Positions 49,799 to 60,000 of a DNA stretch of 64,000 nucleotides are shown piece by piece. A model generated the notes under the pieces. The model ran no database searches and was not told where the DNA came from. It saw only the letters and a list, made by a program, of their open reading frames with translations. The position numbers and the translations under genes are program-made. The stretch is from contig NZ_CP042914.1 in the NCBI RefSeq assembly GCF_008065135.1, positions 1,984,001-2,048,000 of the forward strand, read 5' to 3'. This DNA is from Roseimaritima ulvae (GTDB taxonomy: Bacteria; Planctomycetota; Planctomycetia; Pirellulales; Pirellulaceae). Position 1 is the stretch's first letter, and each line of letters starts with the position of its first letter.

Positions 49799-52480
49799 AT
49801 GACGGCAATCGAGAACTTTAAGCAGGAATTGAATCGCCACGCGAAGGCTGGTGGCGAGTTTCTTCGGACAGACTTCCATGTTCATCTTCCGGGATTTGAT
49901 GACTACGAATACAAGTCCGACGACTGCAGCGAGAAACTGGGACAAGCGATAAATGATCTGGGCATCAGACTTGCCGTCGTGCTCCGTCACGAATCCTTTC
50001 CGACGAAGGAGCAGTTGGCAGAATTGGGGAAGCACTGCAGGCGAACAACGCTCATTCCTGGCGCGGAAATCAACGTATTTGTCGATGTGATGGACCGAAA
50101 GGTCAGCAAAGACCATTTCTTCCATTGCATTGTTGCAGCGGATCCTGAAAGCGACTTTGGGTATTTGATGCACAAAGCGAAGGAAAATCTGTCGTTCAAA
50201 GGATCTGAGTATCCATCTGGGTTTCATTCTTCGATTGTCGACGTTGCAAACTTTTTCACAAATGAGGGTGCACTGTTCATTCGGGCACACCTGCACCAAA
50301 ACGTTTCTCCCGACAGATCACGGAGCATCGACGATGTTTACGACGATCACGCTTTCTTGTCGTTTGTCCAAGGAGGAGCCTTTTCGGCACTGGAAGTGCG
50401 TGAGAAGAGCACTGCGACATTTTTCGACGGTAGCAAGAGCACGCGTGACGGAACACCAATCCCCAAGGCTGTGTGTGTTCGATCCAGTGATGCACACTCT
50501 CATGAGCATATGTTGGTGCGTGATCGTTCGACTTGGGTTCAGATGGAAAACCCAACCTTTGAAGAGTTGAAATCGTCAATTCGCTTCCCACATCGTGTTC
50601 GTCTAGATGAGCCAAGTTTTGAGCACAGCCGAATCTTAGGTGTTCATGTCGTGGGAACGTTCTTGGCCGACGAGTGGGTGGCTTTCTCCCCATCGATCAA
50701 TTGTCTTATTGGATGCAAGGGCTCCGGAAAAACCTCTGTATTGGAAATTCTCCGTTTCGCACTAAACACTGAGGTCCCCAAGGAGCGCAAGGAATCTGTA
50801 CAAAAACATTTGGACCATATTCTTGGGCCATCTGGTTACGTCGAGTGCCTTGTGCGAGATGCCGACGGTGACGAGTTTTTGATTACAAGGAGAGCTGATA
50901 GCTCCGAACGAATAACAATTACGGGCGAGGACGGATTGTCGCGGGAAATCTCAACAAGAGAGAACTCCCCGTTTGATGTCGCAATCCTTGGTTGGCATGA
51001 GATCGAAGCGGTTGCAGACCATGCCAACGCAAGGGTTCGGCTTCTCGATCGAATTGAAGGAGAGGCAACCGTCCGGGAACGCTACGAACTCATCAACCAG
51101 CACGTAGAATCCGCGCGAGACATGCTCCCGGCATTGCAGCGGAAGATCAAACGACTGGATGAATCGCTCAAGAGGCTATGGCAACTGGAGAAGAAGCGGG
51201 ACTTACTCAAGAAGCTTGAAGACGGTGATCTCCTCGAACTTCAAACAAAATACGAAAAGTTTCTCGCCGCTGAGCAAGGTCTTGTGTCGCTTGCCACACG
51301 CATCCAAAACGCGAGGGAGAAGTCACAACGAACGATTAAATCGCAATACGCCTTCGTTTCATCGAGCACTGAGGATGCAGTAAACAAGTGCGTAAGCGTT
51401 GGAGTTGAGGGAGATTTGATGGGGCAAAGTTTGGCTGACCTAGACAAAGCTGTATCGGCGACTGAACAGTCGCTGGCAAACTCATCATCGCTTGTGACCG
51501 AGCGTATTAACATGGCGGTCGTCAGCGTGCAGAACGCATTTGCTGAATTCCGGCAGCGCGAGTACGAACCGCGAGTGAATTCACTTCCCCCAGATGAACG
51601 CGAAGTGTTGACGCGTCAAATTCAAATCATTGAAGAGACTAAGAATCTTTCTCAGGTAAAATCAAAGTGCGAGGAATTGCAGGCCGAAGTGCAAAGGATG
51701 GCGTCCGAAGTACATGAACACTGTGATACGATTTGTAAATCGCGTGACAAGGTCTGCGAGATTCGCACGAACAACATTCAACGGTTGAATGAAGAGTTGC
51801 CAACTATTCGGATGCAATTCAATCGTTCTGCTGATCACGCGAAACGAGATCGGTTTCAGAAAAGTTACCGAGATGATGCCGGGAAATTCTTTGGCTTTGT
51901 CGACCAGTACTCTGGAAATGTGCCATACGAGAAACTGCGATCACTCTTCTCCGAACTTGCTGCGTTGGAGATAGACCAATCCTCTTGGAAAACTCGGGAT
52001 CTGTTCTGGGACGCGAAGTTTGTAGAATTACTGAATGTTGTAGATGACGACGACGTGCAAATTTCAATGGAGGTCGGTGAAGCCGGATTCGTTCCAATTC
52101 AAAACCTCTCGGCGGGGCAGCGCTGTACAGCGGTTTTTCCTTTGCTGCTGAGGAATACCAGAGGCCCGTTGGTCATTGATCAACCCGAAGACAATCTCGA
52201 CAACCGCTATATCGCAGACAAGATCGCGCCCGATCTGCTCTCAAAAAAGAGAACTCAACAATTCATCGCCACGTCTCACAACGCAAATCTAGTTGTGCTT
52301 ACGGATTCAGATCTTATTGTTCATGCCGACTCGGACGGCCGAACAGGAGAATTCGTTGCGCGTGGATTCTTCGGTGCGCCCGGAAATGCGATTGGCCGTT
52401 CGGTACTTGATGTTCTTGATGGGGGAAAACAGGCGCTTCTGGCTCGTCAACGAAAGTACGGCGCGACGATGCCGTCTTAG
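49799..52480 (+). CDS. PHP-SMC fusion ATPase (TrlF-like), defence candidate
   Basis: 893 residues. A PHP metal-dependent phosphoesterase domain comes first (20-275): DFHVHLPGF (His27, His29), PGAEINV (Glu90), FHCIV (His109), RAHLH (His164) and SSDAHSHEH (Asp231, His233). An SMC/RecN-type ABC ATPase follows: Walker A GCKGSGKT at 305-312, a split coiled-coil middle (about 430-740), signature LSAGQR near 770, Walker B GPLVIDQPEDNLD near 790 and the H-loop TSHNANLVV. The architecture matches proteins named TrlF family in public annotation (recalled, not checked). Base composition and codon use are more A+T-rich than the neighbours, pointing to transfer. A nuclease-type antiviral role is likely but inferred. 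Confidence 0.85.
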   Translation: MTAIENFKQELNRHAKAGGEFLRTDFHVHLPGFDDYEYKSDDCSEKLGQAINDLGIRLAVVLRHESFPTKEQLAELGKHCRRTTLIPGAEINVFVDVMDRKVSKDHFFHCIVAADPESDFGYLMHKAKENLSFKGSEYPSGFHSSIVDVANFFTNEGALFIRAHLHQNVSPDRSRSIDDVYDDHAFLSFVQGGAFSALEVREKSTATFFDGSKSTRDGTPIPKAVCVRSSDAHSHEHMLVRDRSTWVQMENPTFEELKSSIRFPHRVRLDEPSFEHSRILGVHVVGTFLADEWVAFSPSINCLIGCKGSGKTSVLEILRFALNTEVPKERKESVQKHLDHILGPSGYVECLVRDADGDEFLITRRADSSERITITGEDGLSREISTRENSPFDVAILGWHEIEAVADHANARVRLLDRIEGEATVRERYELINQHVESARDMLPALQRKIKRLDESLKRLWQLEKKRDLLKKLEDGDLLELQTKYEKFLAAEQGLVSLATRIQNAREKSQRTIKSQYAFVSSSTEDAVNKCVSVGVEGDLMGQSLADLDKAVSATEQSLANSSSLVTERINMAVVSVQNAFAEFRQREYEPRVNSLPPDEREVLTRQIQIIEETKNLSQVKSKCEELQAEVQRMASEVHEHCDTICKSRDKVCEIRTNNIQRLNEELPTIRMQFNRSADHAKRDRFQKSYRDDAGKFFGFVDQYSGNVPYEKLRSLFSELAALEIDQSSWKTRDLFWDAKFVELLNVVDDDDVQISMEVGEAGFVPIQNLSAGQRCTAVFPLLLRNTRGPLVIDQPEDNLDNRYIADKIAPDLLSKKRTQQFIATSHNANLVVLTDSDLIVHADSDGRTGEFVARGFFGAPGNAIGRSVLDVLDGGKQALLARQRKYGATMPS

Positions 52481-52799
52481 GCAGACGCGATCGTTGGCCC
52501 TTGTGTGCCGACATTCGGCAACCCTTCCAACACGTTCGCCCGTTTTCGCGGGCCGAAAAAGTTCTTGGAATTACTCAAACACAGCGCTGGATGTGTTTCC
52601 GAACCAGAAGTAACTGTGTGGTCCCGCCCGCCACGGTGGCTGGCGCGGAACAACGCGGAGCAACGCGAACCCAAAACAAACGGGAACACAAACATGGCCA
52701 CACGAAAGACCCGCACGACCGACAAGAAGATGTCGCAGTGCTTCGCGGTCTTTATTAGTCCGTTCGCCACCACCGTGCACGAGCAATTCACCTTCCGAC
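52481..52799. other. Region between convergent genes, no supported gene
   Basis: About 320 bp between the PHP-SMC gene and the nuclease gene on the other strand. An open frame at 52505-52924 crosses into the latter gene and has no recognisable domain; its first half (KKFLELLKHSAGC, RWLARNNAEQREP) could be a remnant. No hairpin was noticed. Confidence 0.4.
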
Positions 52800-54617
52800 T
52801 TACGGCAGGGCGATTCCGATCAGGACGGGGTCGTGGTCGGAGGAGCGGTAGGGATCGGGGCGGTAGAGGTGCTGGGGGTTGTACTCGAGGTTGTAGTCCA
52901 GCAAGCGGGGTTCGGCGGAGTTGATATTCCAAATCGCGGCTCGCGTGACCCGCTCGGCGAACTCGGGCGTCGCCAAGGCGTGATCGAGCCGACCGGCTTT
53001 GCCGCGATAGACGTAGCTGTACCGATGGGGCTGGTCGTTGGCGGCAAGCAACAGGTCCACCAGGCCGCCGCTGCGCAACATGTCAATCGGGTCTTCCTGG
53101 GCGTAGGCGTTGAGGTCACCGAGAACTAACAAGTTTCTCTGCCCTTGCCGCGCCGCCGATTCCACGAATCGCAAAATGGCGGATGCTTGGTTTCGACGCG
53201 ACGGGTTGTAGGCCGCTTGTCCATCATTCTGGTCACGCTCCGCTCCTGTTGCCTCGCGTGAGCCCTTGGATTTGAAGTGATTGACGACCACGGAAAACGC
53301 TATCTCGTCGCTGCGACGGCGGAAGGTCTGGACCAGCGGCGTTCGGGCGTTGGCAAACGCCGGATCGACCACCATTTCCAATTCACCGACTGGCTCCACG
53401 CGATCGCGGCGGTAGATGATTCCGACGCGGACCGGGTAATCACCTCCCGGTGCGTTGGCAAAACCCGCCGGCAACCCCACTCCGACATAGGGTTGACCAG
53501 CGACGGCCGCGTTGAGTGCCTGCAGCAGTGTTTGTTCAGCTTGCAGGTTGTTTTCCAGTTCCATCAGGCCGACGATGTCGGCGTCGAGTGCGAGCAGGGC
53601 GGCCACCAGTTTGGCCTGTTGGCGGGCCAGTTCTTCCGGACTGTCGGCTCCACGAGCTTGATTCTGCCCGTCGTCAAGGGTGGTGTAGTAGTTGAGCACA
53701 TTAAAGCTGGCGATGGTCAGATCACGGTCGCCGAGATCAGGGTAGGCGGGCCGCGGAGCATACTGGATGTCGAGCTCGCCCGCGGGCATGACCATGTAGC
53801 GGTCTTTGACTTTGGTCACCACGCCGGTCAGGTTTGTGATCTTGGTTCCCAGTCGCAGCGTGGCGGGCGTTTGCGGGTTGGCCGTGGCGGGGATTAAAAA
53901 AGTCTCCTGGCGATTCTGTTTCGCACTTCCATCGTCCAGGACGATACTGTGTTTTTCGTCCCGCCGCTGAGCGTCATGGATCGCGTCAACATTTTGATCG
54001 CCCGTCGTTGTGTTGCCGGCCGGGGCGTGGTCATTGGGATCGATGTAGTCGGTGGGGGTATAGAGTTGTTCGCCTTCGGAAAGCGTGACCTGTCCGTATC
54101 GCCCCAAGTCGTAGGTTTCGGTAACAATCATTTCGGCGGGAAACCGCACCAGCATACCGTCCAGTGCTTGCCAATCAACGTCTTGGTTTCGCAGCGACAA
54201 ATCAACCGGTTGGATCGCCGTACCGGGCCCGTCGTTGCGAATTTCCAGCGAGGTATGGTTTGCCAAAGGTTTGAGCCGAGGGCGCTCCCCCGCCTCGGCC
54301 AGCACGCCACGCACATGAATCTGGTCCCCCACCGCAATCGGCTCGGCCGCGTCCATCCGAATGAATATCGCCGATGAGCGATCTGACGCAGCCGGCACGG
54401 GCTGTTGCAGAAAAACTCCGCCGATTTGCTCCGGTTGGCGATAATCCGCGGTGACAATGCCGCTGATCTGCACTGGTTTGCCGACCAGGACCTGGACGCG
54501 GTCAATATCTCGCAGGTCAGAGATGGAAACATTCTCCTCGGCCTCACAACCACCAGTAAACATCAAGGTCATCGCCACAGCGATCAACCAACTAGTGGTT
54601 CGAATATTCGTGGTCAT
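52800..54617 (-). CDS. ExeM/NucH-like extracellular endonuclease, lipoprotein
   Basis: 605 residues from the ATG at 54617, which gives a lipoprotein signal (SWLIAVAMTLMFTGGC). Residues 35-320 are OB-like beta domains (VLVGKPVQISGIVTADYRQ). The catalytic domain (about 330-600) has the family motifs LTIASFNVLNYYTT, IVGLMELENN (Glu), VVNHFKSKGS (His), LVLGDLNAYAQEDP (Asp, Asn) and YRSSDHDPVLIGI (Asp-His). Proteins of this type break down extracellular DNA, for example to recycle phosphate or loosen biofilm. It is the last gene of a one-strand cluster of surface proteins. Confidence 0.88.
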   Translation of the reverse strand: MTTNIRTTSWLIAVAMTLMFTGGCEAEENVSISDLRDIDRVQVLVGKPVQISGIVTADYRQPEQIGGVFLQQPVPAASDRSSAIFIRMDAAEPIAVGDQIHVRGVLAEAGERPRLKPLANHTSLEIRNDGPGTAIQPVDLSLRNQDVDWQALDGMLVRFPAEMIVTETYDLGRYGQVTLSEGEQLYTPTDYIDPNDHAPAGNTTTGDQNVDAIHDAQRRDEKHSIVLDDGSAKQNRQETFLIPATANPQTPATLRLGTKITNLTGVVTKVKDRYMVMPAGELDIQYAPRPAYPDLGDRDLTIASFNVLNYYTTLDDGQNQARGADSPEELARQQAKLVAALLALDADIVGLMELENNLQAEQTLLQALNAAVAGQPYVGVGLPAGFANAPGGDYPVRVGIIYRRDRVEPVGELEMVVDPAFANARTPLVQTFRRRSDEIAFSVVVNHFKSKGSREATGAERDQNDGQAAYNPSRRNQASAILRFVESAARQGQRNLLVLGDLNAYAQEDPIDMLRSGGLVDLLLAANDQPHRYSYVYRGKAGRLDHALATPEFAERVTRAAIWNINSAEPRLLDYNLEYNPQHLYRPDPYRSSDHDPVLIGIALP

Positions 54618-54669
54618 CAAAGTCTGGTTCACTTGAAACTGAATGATTGTGCTTACCGGGAAAACGCTA

Positions 54670-55119
54670 TTAGAGCTCTGACAATTCGATATCAAAAACT
54701 TGCTCGCCCGGTTCGACTTGGAACGTTATCGGGGATTGAAAAGGGCTAGCGTAAGGGCGGGGGACACGCGAGTCAGGGGGCCTGCCTTGACGTGTGTTTT
54801 CGGGGGCCAAGTCCTGCAGTGTCACGCGGTTGAGTCCCACTGCGACGCCTTTGACGCCTCGCGAGTCACTATATTCCATCTCGTAGACGCCATTCTGTTG
54901 CGTCACCGCCCAGGCCATTTGACCCGCGACGTTGGTGGACGGATCGGGAATAAACTGCACTTGAATTTGGTCCAGCGGTTTGCCATGGAGGGTCACCCGA
55001 CCGGTCACCTGGCCCAGTTCGGGGCCGCTGTCGCAACCGCAAACACCGACCAGCCCAAGCAAGGCCAGCAGGCAAGCCACGGGACGCTGCGCAGCTCGAA
55101 CGGCAATGGGACGAATCAT
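54670..55119 (-). CDS. Small lipoprotein with carboxypeptidase-regulatory-like fold
   Basis: 149 residues. The lipobox VGVCGCD gives a lipidated Cys near 29. The rest starts with GQVTGRVTLHGKPLDQIQVQF, the common opening of transthyretin/carboxypeptidase-regulatory-like beta domains found in hundreds of planctomycete lipoproteins, and ends with FQVEPGEQVFDIELSEL. It lies 17 bp after the DUF1559 gene, a regular pairing in this phylum. Function unknown, possibly a carrier or surface support. Confidence 0.82.
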   Translation of the reverse strand: MIRPIAVRAAQRPVACLLALLGLVGVCGCDSGPELGQVTGRVTLHGKPLDQIQVQFIPDPSTNVAGQMAWAVTQQNGVYEMEYSDSRGVKGVAVGLNRVTLQDLAPENTRQGRPPDSRVPRPYASPFQSPITFQVEPGEQVFDIELSEL

Positions 55120-55136
55120 TCCAGTCCGTTTCGTTT

Positions 55137-56198
55137 TTAGTACGCGCCGTTTGAATAATCAATCAGCTCACCTTCCGCCTTGGTACTGAGCGCTTGGAAC
55201 AACGCAAAGTTGACGGTTTCGGAAAGGTAGCGAGTGCTGCCGTCGGCGAAGGCAAAGTTGGCACCGCCCGGATGCCCGCTGCCGAAGGCCGACATGCGGA
55301 GGTTTACTGAGGCATAACCGACCGGTGCCGAGACGGGTGTGGAGTAGTTGATCGGCACACGGCTGGAACCAAACACGTGCGTGGTGCCGTTGCCGCCTCC
55401 GGTCCACGTCCAGGCACCCCACTTATTGATCGGATAGCGACTGTACTTGGCGGGATGGTTGTACAGCTTTTCATCGAAGATGGGGTCATAATGAAAACGC
55501 TCGCCAAACAACAACGTGTTGCTGGTTCCGTCACGCAGGCTGGAGAACGTGGCCGGTTGCTCGCCGTCGGTCAAGTTATGTTGATACGTTTCTGGTTGGC
55601 TGTCTTCGCCGGTCATGAAAAACACGCCGTTGTTTTGCATGTCGGCATCACGGAAATAGGTGGAGTGGGTTCCACAATTGGCCAGATAGCTGGTCATGGC
55701 AAAGAAGCCCAAGGGATATCCCGCCAGTTGATAGTCCAGTTCAATCACCGTTTCGTTGAGCAGGTCGGAAGGGCACAGATAGGTGCTCATCGGCTGAGCC
55801 GTGGCGGCATTGCGGTTTCGCAACCGCGTGTTGGCCGGATCAGTGGTATTGTTGAGCGCCGCTTGGTAGGTGCCGGACCAATCCCACATGTCGTGGATGT
55901 TATTGCCTTCGATATAGGGCAGCAGATGCACAAACACCGTTTCCCCGTACCAGTCCGAGACACGCGTCGAACGGGGACGCGTGTAGGTGTAGGTGGTCAA
56001 GCCTGGAGGAAAGTGGTTGTGGGTGGATTCAAAATTGTGAGAAGCGAGGGCGAGTTGCCGGATGTTGTTCTGGCAACTCATCCGCCGGGCCGCTTCGCGA
56101 GCACTCTGCACGGCCGGCAATAGCAAACCGACCAGTACGCCGATGATGGCAATCACCACCAACAGCTCGACCAATGTAAATCCCTTTCGCTGCACCAT
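55137..56198 (-). CDS. DUF1559 prepilin-like surface protein
   Basis: 353 residues from the ATG at 56198, chosen for its strong GGGAGGA site and because the type IV prepilin signal then begins at once: QRKGFTLVELLVVIAIIGVL, with Gly-Phe for cleavage and Glu at +5. The DUF1559 domain follows: REAARRMSCQNNIRQLALA, HNHFPPGLTTYTYTRPR, and the C-terminal signature GSGHPGGANFAFADGSTRYL (H-x-G-G-A-N-F-A-F-x-D-G-S). Planctomycetes have scores of these. They probably build thin filaments or coat components. Paired here with the small lipoprotein. Confidence 0.92.
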   Translation of the reverse strand: MVQRKGFTLVELLVVIAIIGVLVGLLLPAVQSAREAARRMSCQNNIRQLALASHNFESTHNHFPPGLTTYTYTRPRSTRVSDWYGETVFVHLLPYIEGNNIHDMWDWSGTYQAALNNTTDPANTRLRNRNAATAQPMSTYLCPSDLLNETVIELDYQLAGYPLGFFAMTSYLANCGTHSTYFRDADMQNNGVFFMTGEDSQPETYQHNLTDGEQPATFSSLRDGTSNTLLFGERFHYDPIFDEKLYNHPAKYSRYPINKWGAWTWTGGGNGTTHVFGSSRVPINYSTPVSAPVGYASVNLRMSAFGSGHPGGANFAFADGSTRYLSETVNFALFQALSTKAEGELIDYSNGAY

Positions 56199-56238
56199 GC
56201 TTGAGTCCTCCCACGTGTACATCCCTAGTCCCTTGAGT

Positions 56239-56937
56239 TTACAGCTCCGACTTGCTGACCGATTTACGACGATAGCGGCGGAAGCCGCCTGCACAACAAA
56301 GCATCGTCAGTGCGGTAATCATCGACGGTTCCGGCACCGTCGCGGCGTTGACCACCGTGGCGTTTAAGCTGTCAAATTGCATATTTCCGTCGGCGACAAC
56401 GTTTGGAATCGAATCCAATCCATCATCGATGATGAAGTTGTCCACGCCAAAGGCTGGATTGAAATCCGCCAGGGAAAAGGTCGTGACATCGCCGATGTTG
56501 CCACCGCCGGTGACGGTGATCGAACCGATCTGGGCGTTTCTCACGTTGCCGGATTCGGTCGCAAATAACGGCGAATTAAGGAAGGTGCTCTGCGAAACCT
56601 TCGTCGGCGCCCCCAGTGAAACAATGGGACCTGTCAGAAAGTTGTCAAAGTGAGGATTGCCGGCTGCGGCGGTGATGGCTGACCCGCCGGGGCCGGATGT
56701 GATCACGGCGAAGTCAGCCGTCGTCAGGCCGTTGGTTGCAAAAGGATCTGCGGCCAGATCGAAAATGGGGGAATCCGGCGCGGTGTAAATTTCCTCGAAC
56801 AGCACGCCAACGGTTTGGCTTTCCCCAACTTCCAGTTGGATGTTGGATTGTTCAAAACGCAATTGATACATCAAGGCGCCGTGGGCGTTCGCCAGCGAGC
56901 AGCCAGCCAGGAACAGGGCGAAAAAGAGACGTGTCAT
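56239..56937 (-). CDS. PEP-CTERM protein
   Basis: 232 residues. An N-terminal signal peptide (LFFALFLAGCSLANAHGA) and a C-terminal PEP-CTERM sorting signal (VPEPSMITALTMLCCAGGF then RRYRRKS) flank a beta-rich domain (YQLRFEQSNIQLEVGESQT, ITVTGGGNIGDVTTFSL) similar to cohesin-like folds. The PEP-CTERM tail is cut by an exosortase, which leaves the protein on the surface. Asp- and Asn-rich stretches suggest calcium binding. It lies about 100 bp after the giant nucleotidase gene. Confidence 0.85.
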   Translation of the reverse strand: MTRLFFALFLAGCSLANAHGALMYQLRFEQSNIQLEVGESQTVGVLFEEIYTAPDSPIFDLAADPFATNGLTTADFAVITSGPGGSAITAAAGNPHFDNFLTGPIVSLGAPTKVSQSTFLNSPLFATESGNVRNAQIGSITVTGGGNIGDVTTFSLADFNPAFGVDNFIIDDGLDSIPNVVADGNMQFDSLNATVVNAATVPEPSMITALTMLCCAGGFRRYRRKSVSKSEL

Positions 56938-57037
56938 GATTTACCTTTAAAGAAATGCTGTCTATGGAATGTTGGAGTGTATTGTCTACAAGGGCTGATC
57001 CGGTGAAGCTCGGATGAAGCCCGCATGAAACTTGCCT

Positions 57038-60000
57038 CTAGAACACACGGCGAACTTTGTTCTGGTTGTCGACGAAGGCCAGCAGGTCGTCCATGTCGCG
57101 TTCGGTCAGGCCATCCCCGTCGGCGTCCAGAGCCGCGTCGTAGGGATTCGAAACCGATTCGGGTAGGATGTAGGCTCGTCGCAGGGCAATCATGTCGGTG
57201 CCGTCGACATCGCCGTCCCCATCGCTGTCGCCGTACAAGCGGAAGAACTCGTCGGCCATATCGTCGCCGAACGCGTAATCCTCATTCATGTTGTTGCCCG
57301 CCGCCGAAACGCGGTCGGCATCCACGATCAATTGGTAATTGCCGTCGACCAGGGAGTTGCCGTTGCCGCCGGCTCGGGAAACCACACCGGGCCCATCGCC
57401 GAAGCGAATCACAAAGGAGTTGCCCGATCCGGGAGTAAACAAAACTTGGGTCTGGTGGATTTCTACACCGGTATCGACATTCACAACTCGGAAAGCGCCG
57501 GACTGCACATCGACCGTGCTGTCGAAGTTGACAACCAGCGACGTGACTTGAGAGCGTTGATCGTTGTTCAAGTAGGTGTCATCGCCGTTGACCTCGATCG
57601 AGGTGACCTGCGGCGCGGGGTTGGTGACGGGCGGCAACACGGTGTCGGCGCGATGGGCCAGGTTTTGGATCCGTTGGTCACTGTCCGGGCCGACATCGGC
57701 CACCGAGAACGCGGAGGCTGGATCGGCGTAGTTGTCTTTCAGGTACTCAGCAAACGCGTCTTGTTCGGTTCCGTCGGGTGCGAAGGTGGCGTCCCCTGTG
57801 GTCAGGTTGTCATCGTTACCGTCGCCGTCGATATCGAACAGGTCGACGCGGCCGGTAGCGGCGTCCGTGGGGAACGGATAGCTATCCCCACCGTCGGCTA
57901 GGAAGCTGAGCGTTACGACGCGGAAGGCCTGAGCTGGATCTCCCGAAATCGCTCCATCGCGAACCAGTTCCGCAACCAGATTCCCGGCATCGTCAAAGAT
58001 GCCAGCGTTTTGGATGCGACTGCCTGCCGGTTGGCTGGGATCAAAGGAGAACTGCACTCCGGAAACCTGTGCAAAGCTCCCCGCGACCGCTGGCAGTGAG
58101 CTGACCCCGTGTTCCAGCACGTCGACAAGTTGCTGTTTGGTCAGCGTCAACAGCGTCAGTCCGTTGTTAAACGCCAGCGTGGTTTCGATGTCGTTCTGGC
58201 TGATGCCGCCCTCCGGTTTAATGACGCCACCGGTACCGTCGGTAATGGCTTCGTTGGGCGAGCGAACGGCTTCGCTACCGCCCGGAGGCACGATCACTTG
58301 GCCGATGGAAGCGCGGATGCCGCCACCGTTTTTGATCGATACCAGGACGGGTTCCGTTTCGCCCAGAGCGGAGGCCATCTCGTTGGCGATTGCCAGGTTG
58401 GCATCGGCGGTCAGGTTACCCAGATTGGTCTCTTGGGTTCGCACACCATCCGGATCAGCGGAGCTGTCGGTGCCGGAGCGGTTGCCATTGAGGAACACAT
58501 CCGAGACACCGAACACATTCGACTCGGTGGCTGCAATCTGAGCGGCGATCTCGTTCGCGATCTGTTGGACCTCGGGATCGATCAAACCGGAAGCAGTCAG
58601 ATCGTCGACGCCCTGTTGGTCGGTGGCGTAGGCACCGGAGACGTTTTCGTCGTAGCTGCCGGGGATGATATTACCCGCTGGATCGAAGTCCAGAACCAAG
58701 CGGCCGACATACTTGTAGCTGCCGTCGGTGTTGACCACCGCGGTCTGAGTGCCCCCGGCGTTGGTGACAAATTGGGGGTACTGTCCCTGGTCACTGTCGC
58801 CTGATCGCGGCCGATCATTGTCGTCGAACAGTCGCGTGTTGGATCCCCCGGCGACGATGATGTCGACGTTTTCCAGGCGTGTCGCCAGAGACATCTCGAT
58901 GTTCAATTGTTGCATGTGAGCCAGCAGAATGACTTTGTTCATGCTGGTATTGGCAGCCAGGATGGCATCGACTTCTGATTGAATTTCCGCCGCCAGGGCG
59001 TCCAATTCCGCGGACGTCGGGTTGGTTGCGAAGGTGATAGGCGCGATACCCACCGAGCCGGGCGAGGAGATGGAGCCCAGCGTCGGCGTTGTGGCTCCGA
59101 CCACCCCGATCTGTTCGCCGTTGACGTCCAACACCACCGAGGACGTGACGCGGTTGGCCTGCGGAGCTTGACTGCCAGGGACTTCCAGCGGTGCCATGTT
59201 GGGGTCGGTGGAGAAGTCCAGATTGGTCGACAGATAGGGGAAGTTGGTGCCGACAAAGTCGCTGCCCAGGATCGTTCCGGGGGCCGAGCCATCAATCAGA
59301 CCCGCCAGTGTCGCGGTGCCAAAGTCAAACTCGTGATTGCCCAGCGCCATCGCTTGGATGCCCAGTTCATTTTGAATTTGGATATCCGCGATGCCTGCCG
59401 AACCGTAAATCGCTTGGGAGGCTCCGAAGAACAGACCTGGGATAAAGGCGTCTCCGGAAGACAACGTCAGCGTGTTGTCGACCAGGCCATCGTTGCCGAT
59501 GTCTTGGGCACGCAGGGCGTTCAGCACGCCGGACAGTCGCGGTGCGTCGAACACAGCGTTCGAACCGGCTTCCTGATCGGAGAAGTGCAGCAGTTCGAGG
59601 CGGAACTCGTCGTCGATGATCATGCCGGTGGCCACGTTGTCGGCCGACAGCGTGGCGTTGGATGTAGCGGATAAGCTGACCAAGAAGGTTTCGTTCAGCT
59701 CGTCCAGCGAGTCGCCGTTGACGGCAACCGTGATCGTTTTCGAGGTTTCCCCGGGAGCAAAGCTAAGCGTACCGCTGGTGGCAATGAAGTCGGCACCGCC
59801 CACGGCGGTGTCGTTGACGGTTTGATAGTCAACGGTCACCGTCTGGCCGCTGGCTGCCGACAGGGTGACCGTAAACACCGCGTCGACGGTTCCTGCATTC
59901 CCTTCGCTGACCGCGGCATCGCTGATCGCGACCAACGGCATGTCGATTTCGATCACCTGCAGCGTCGCGCTGACTTCGTTGGTAACCAGCAACAAAGGCT

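Noticed and set aside
52505-52924. 139-residue open frame after the PHP-SMC gene
   Set aside because: Its second half is the antisense of the ExeM gene (Arg/Gly-rich shadow), and the first half has no domain or ribosome site.
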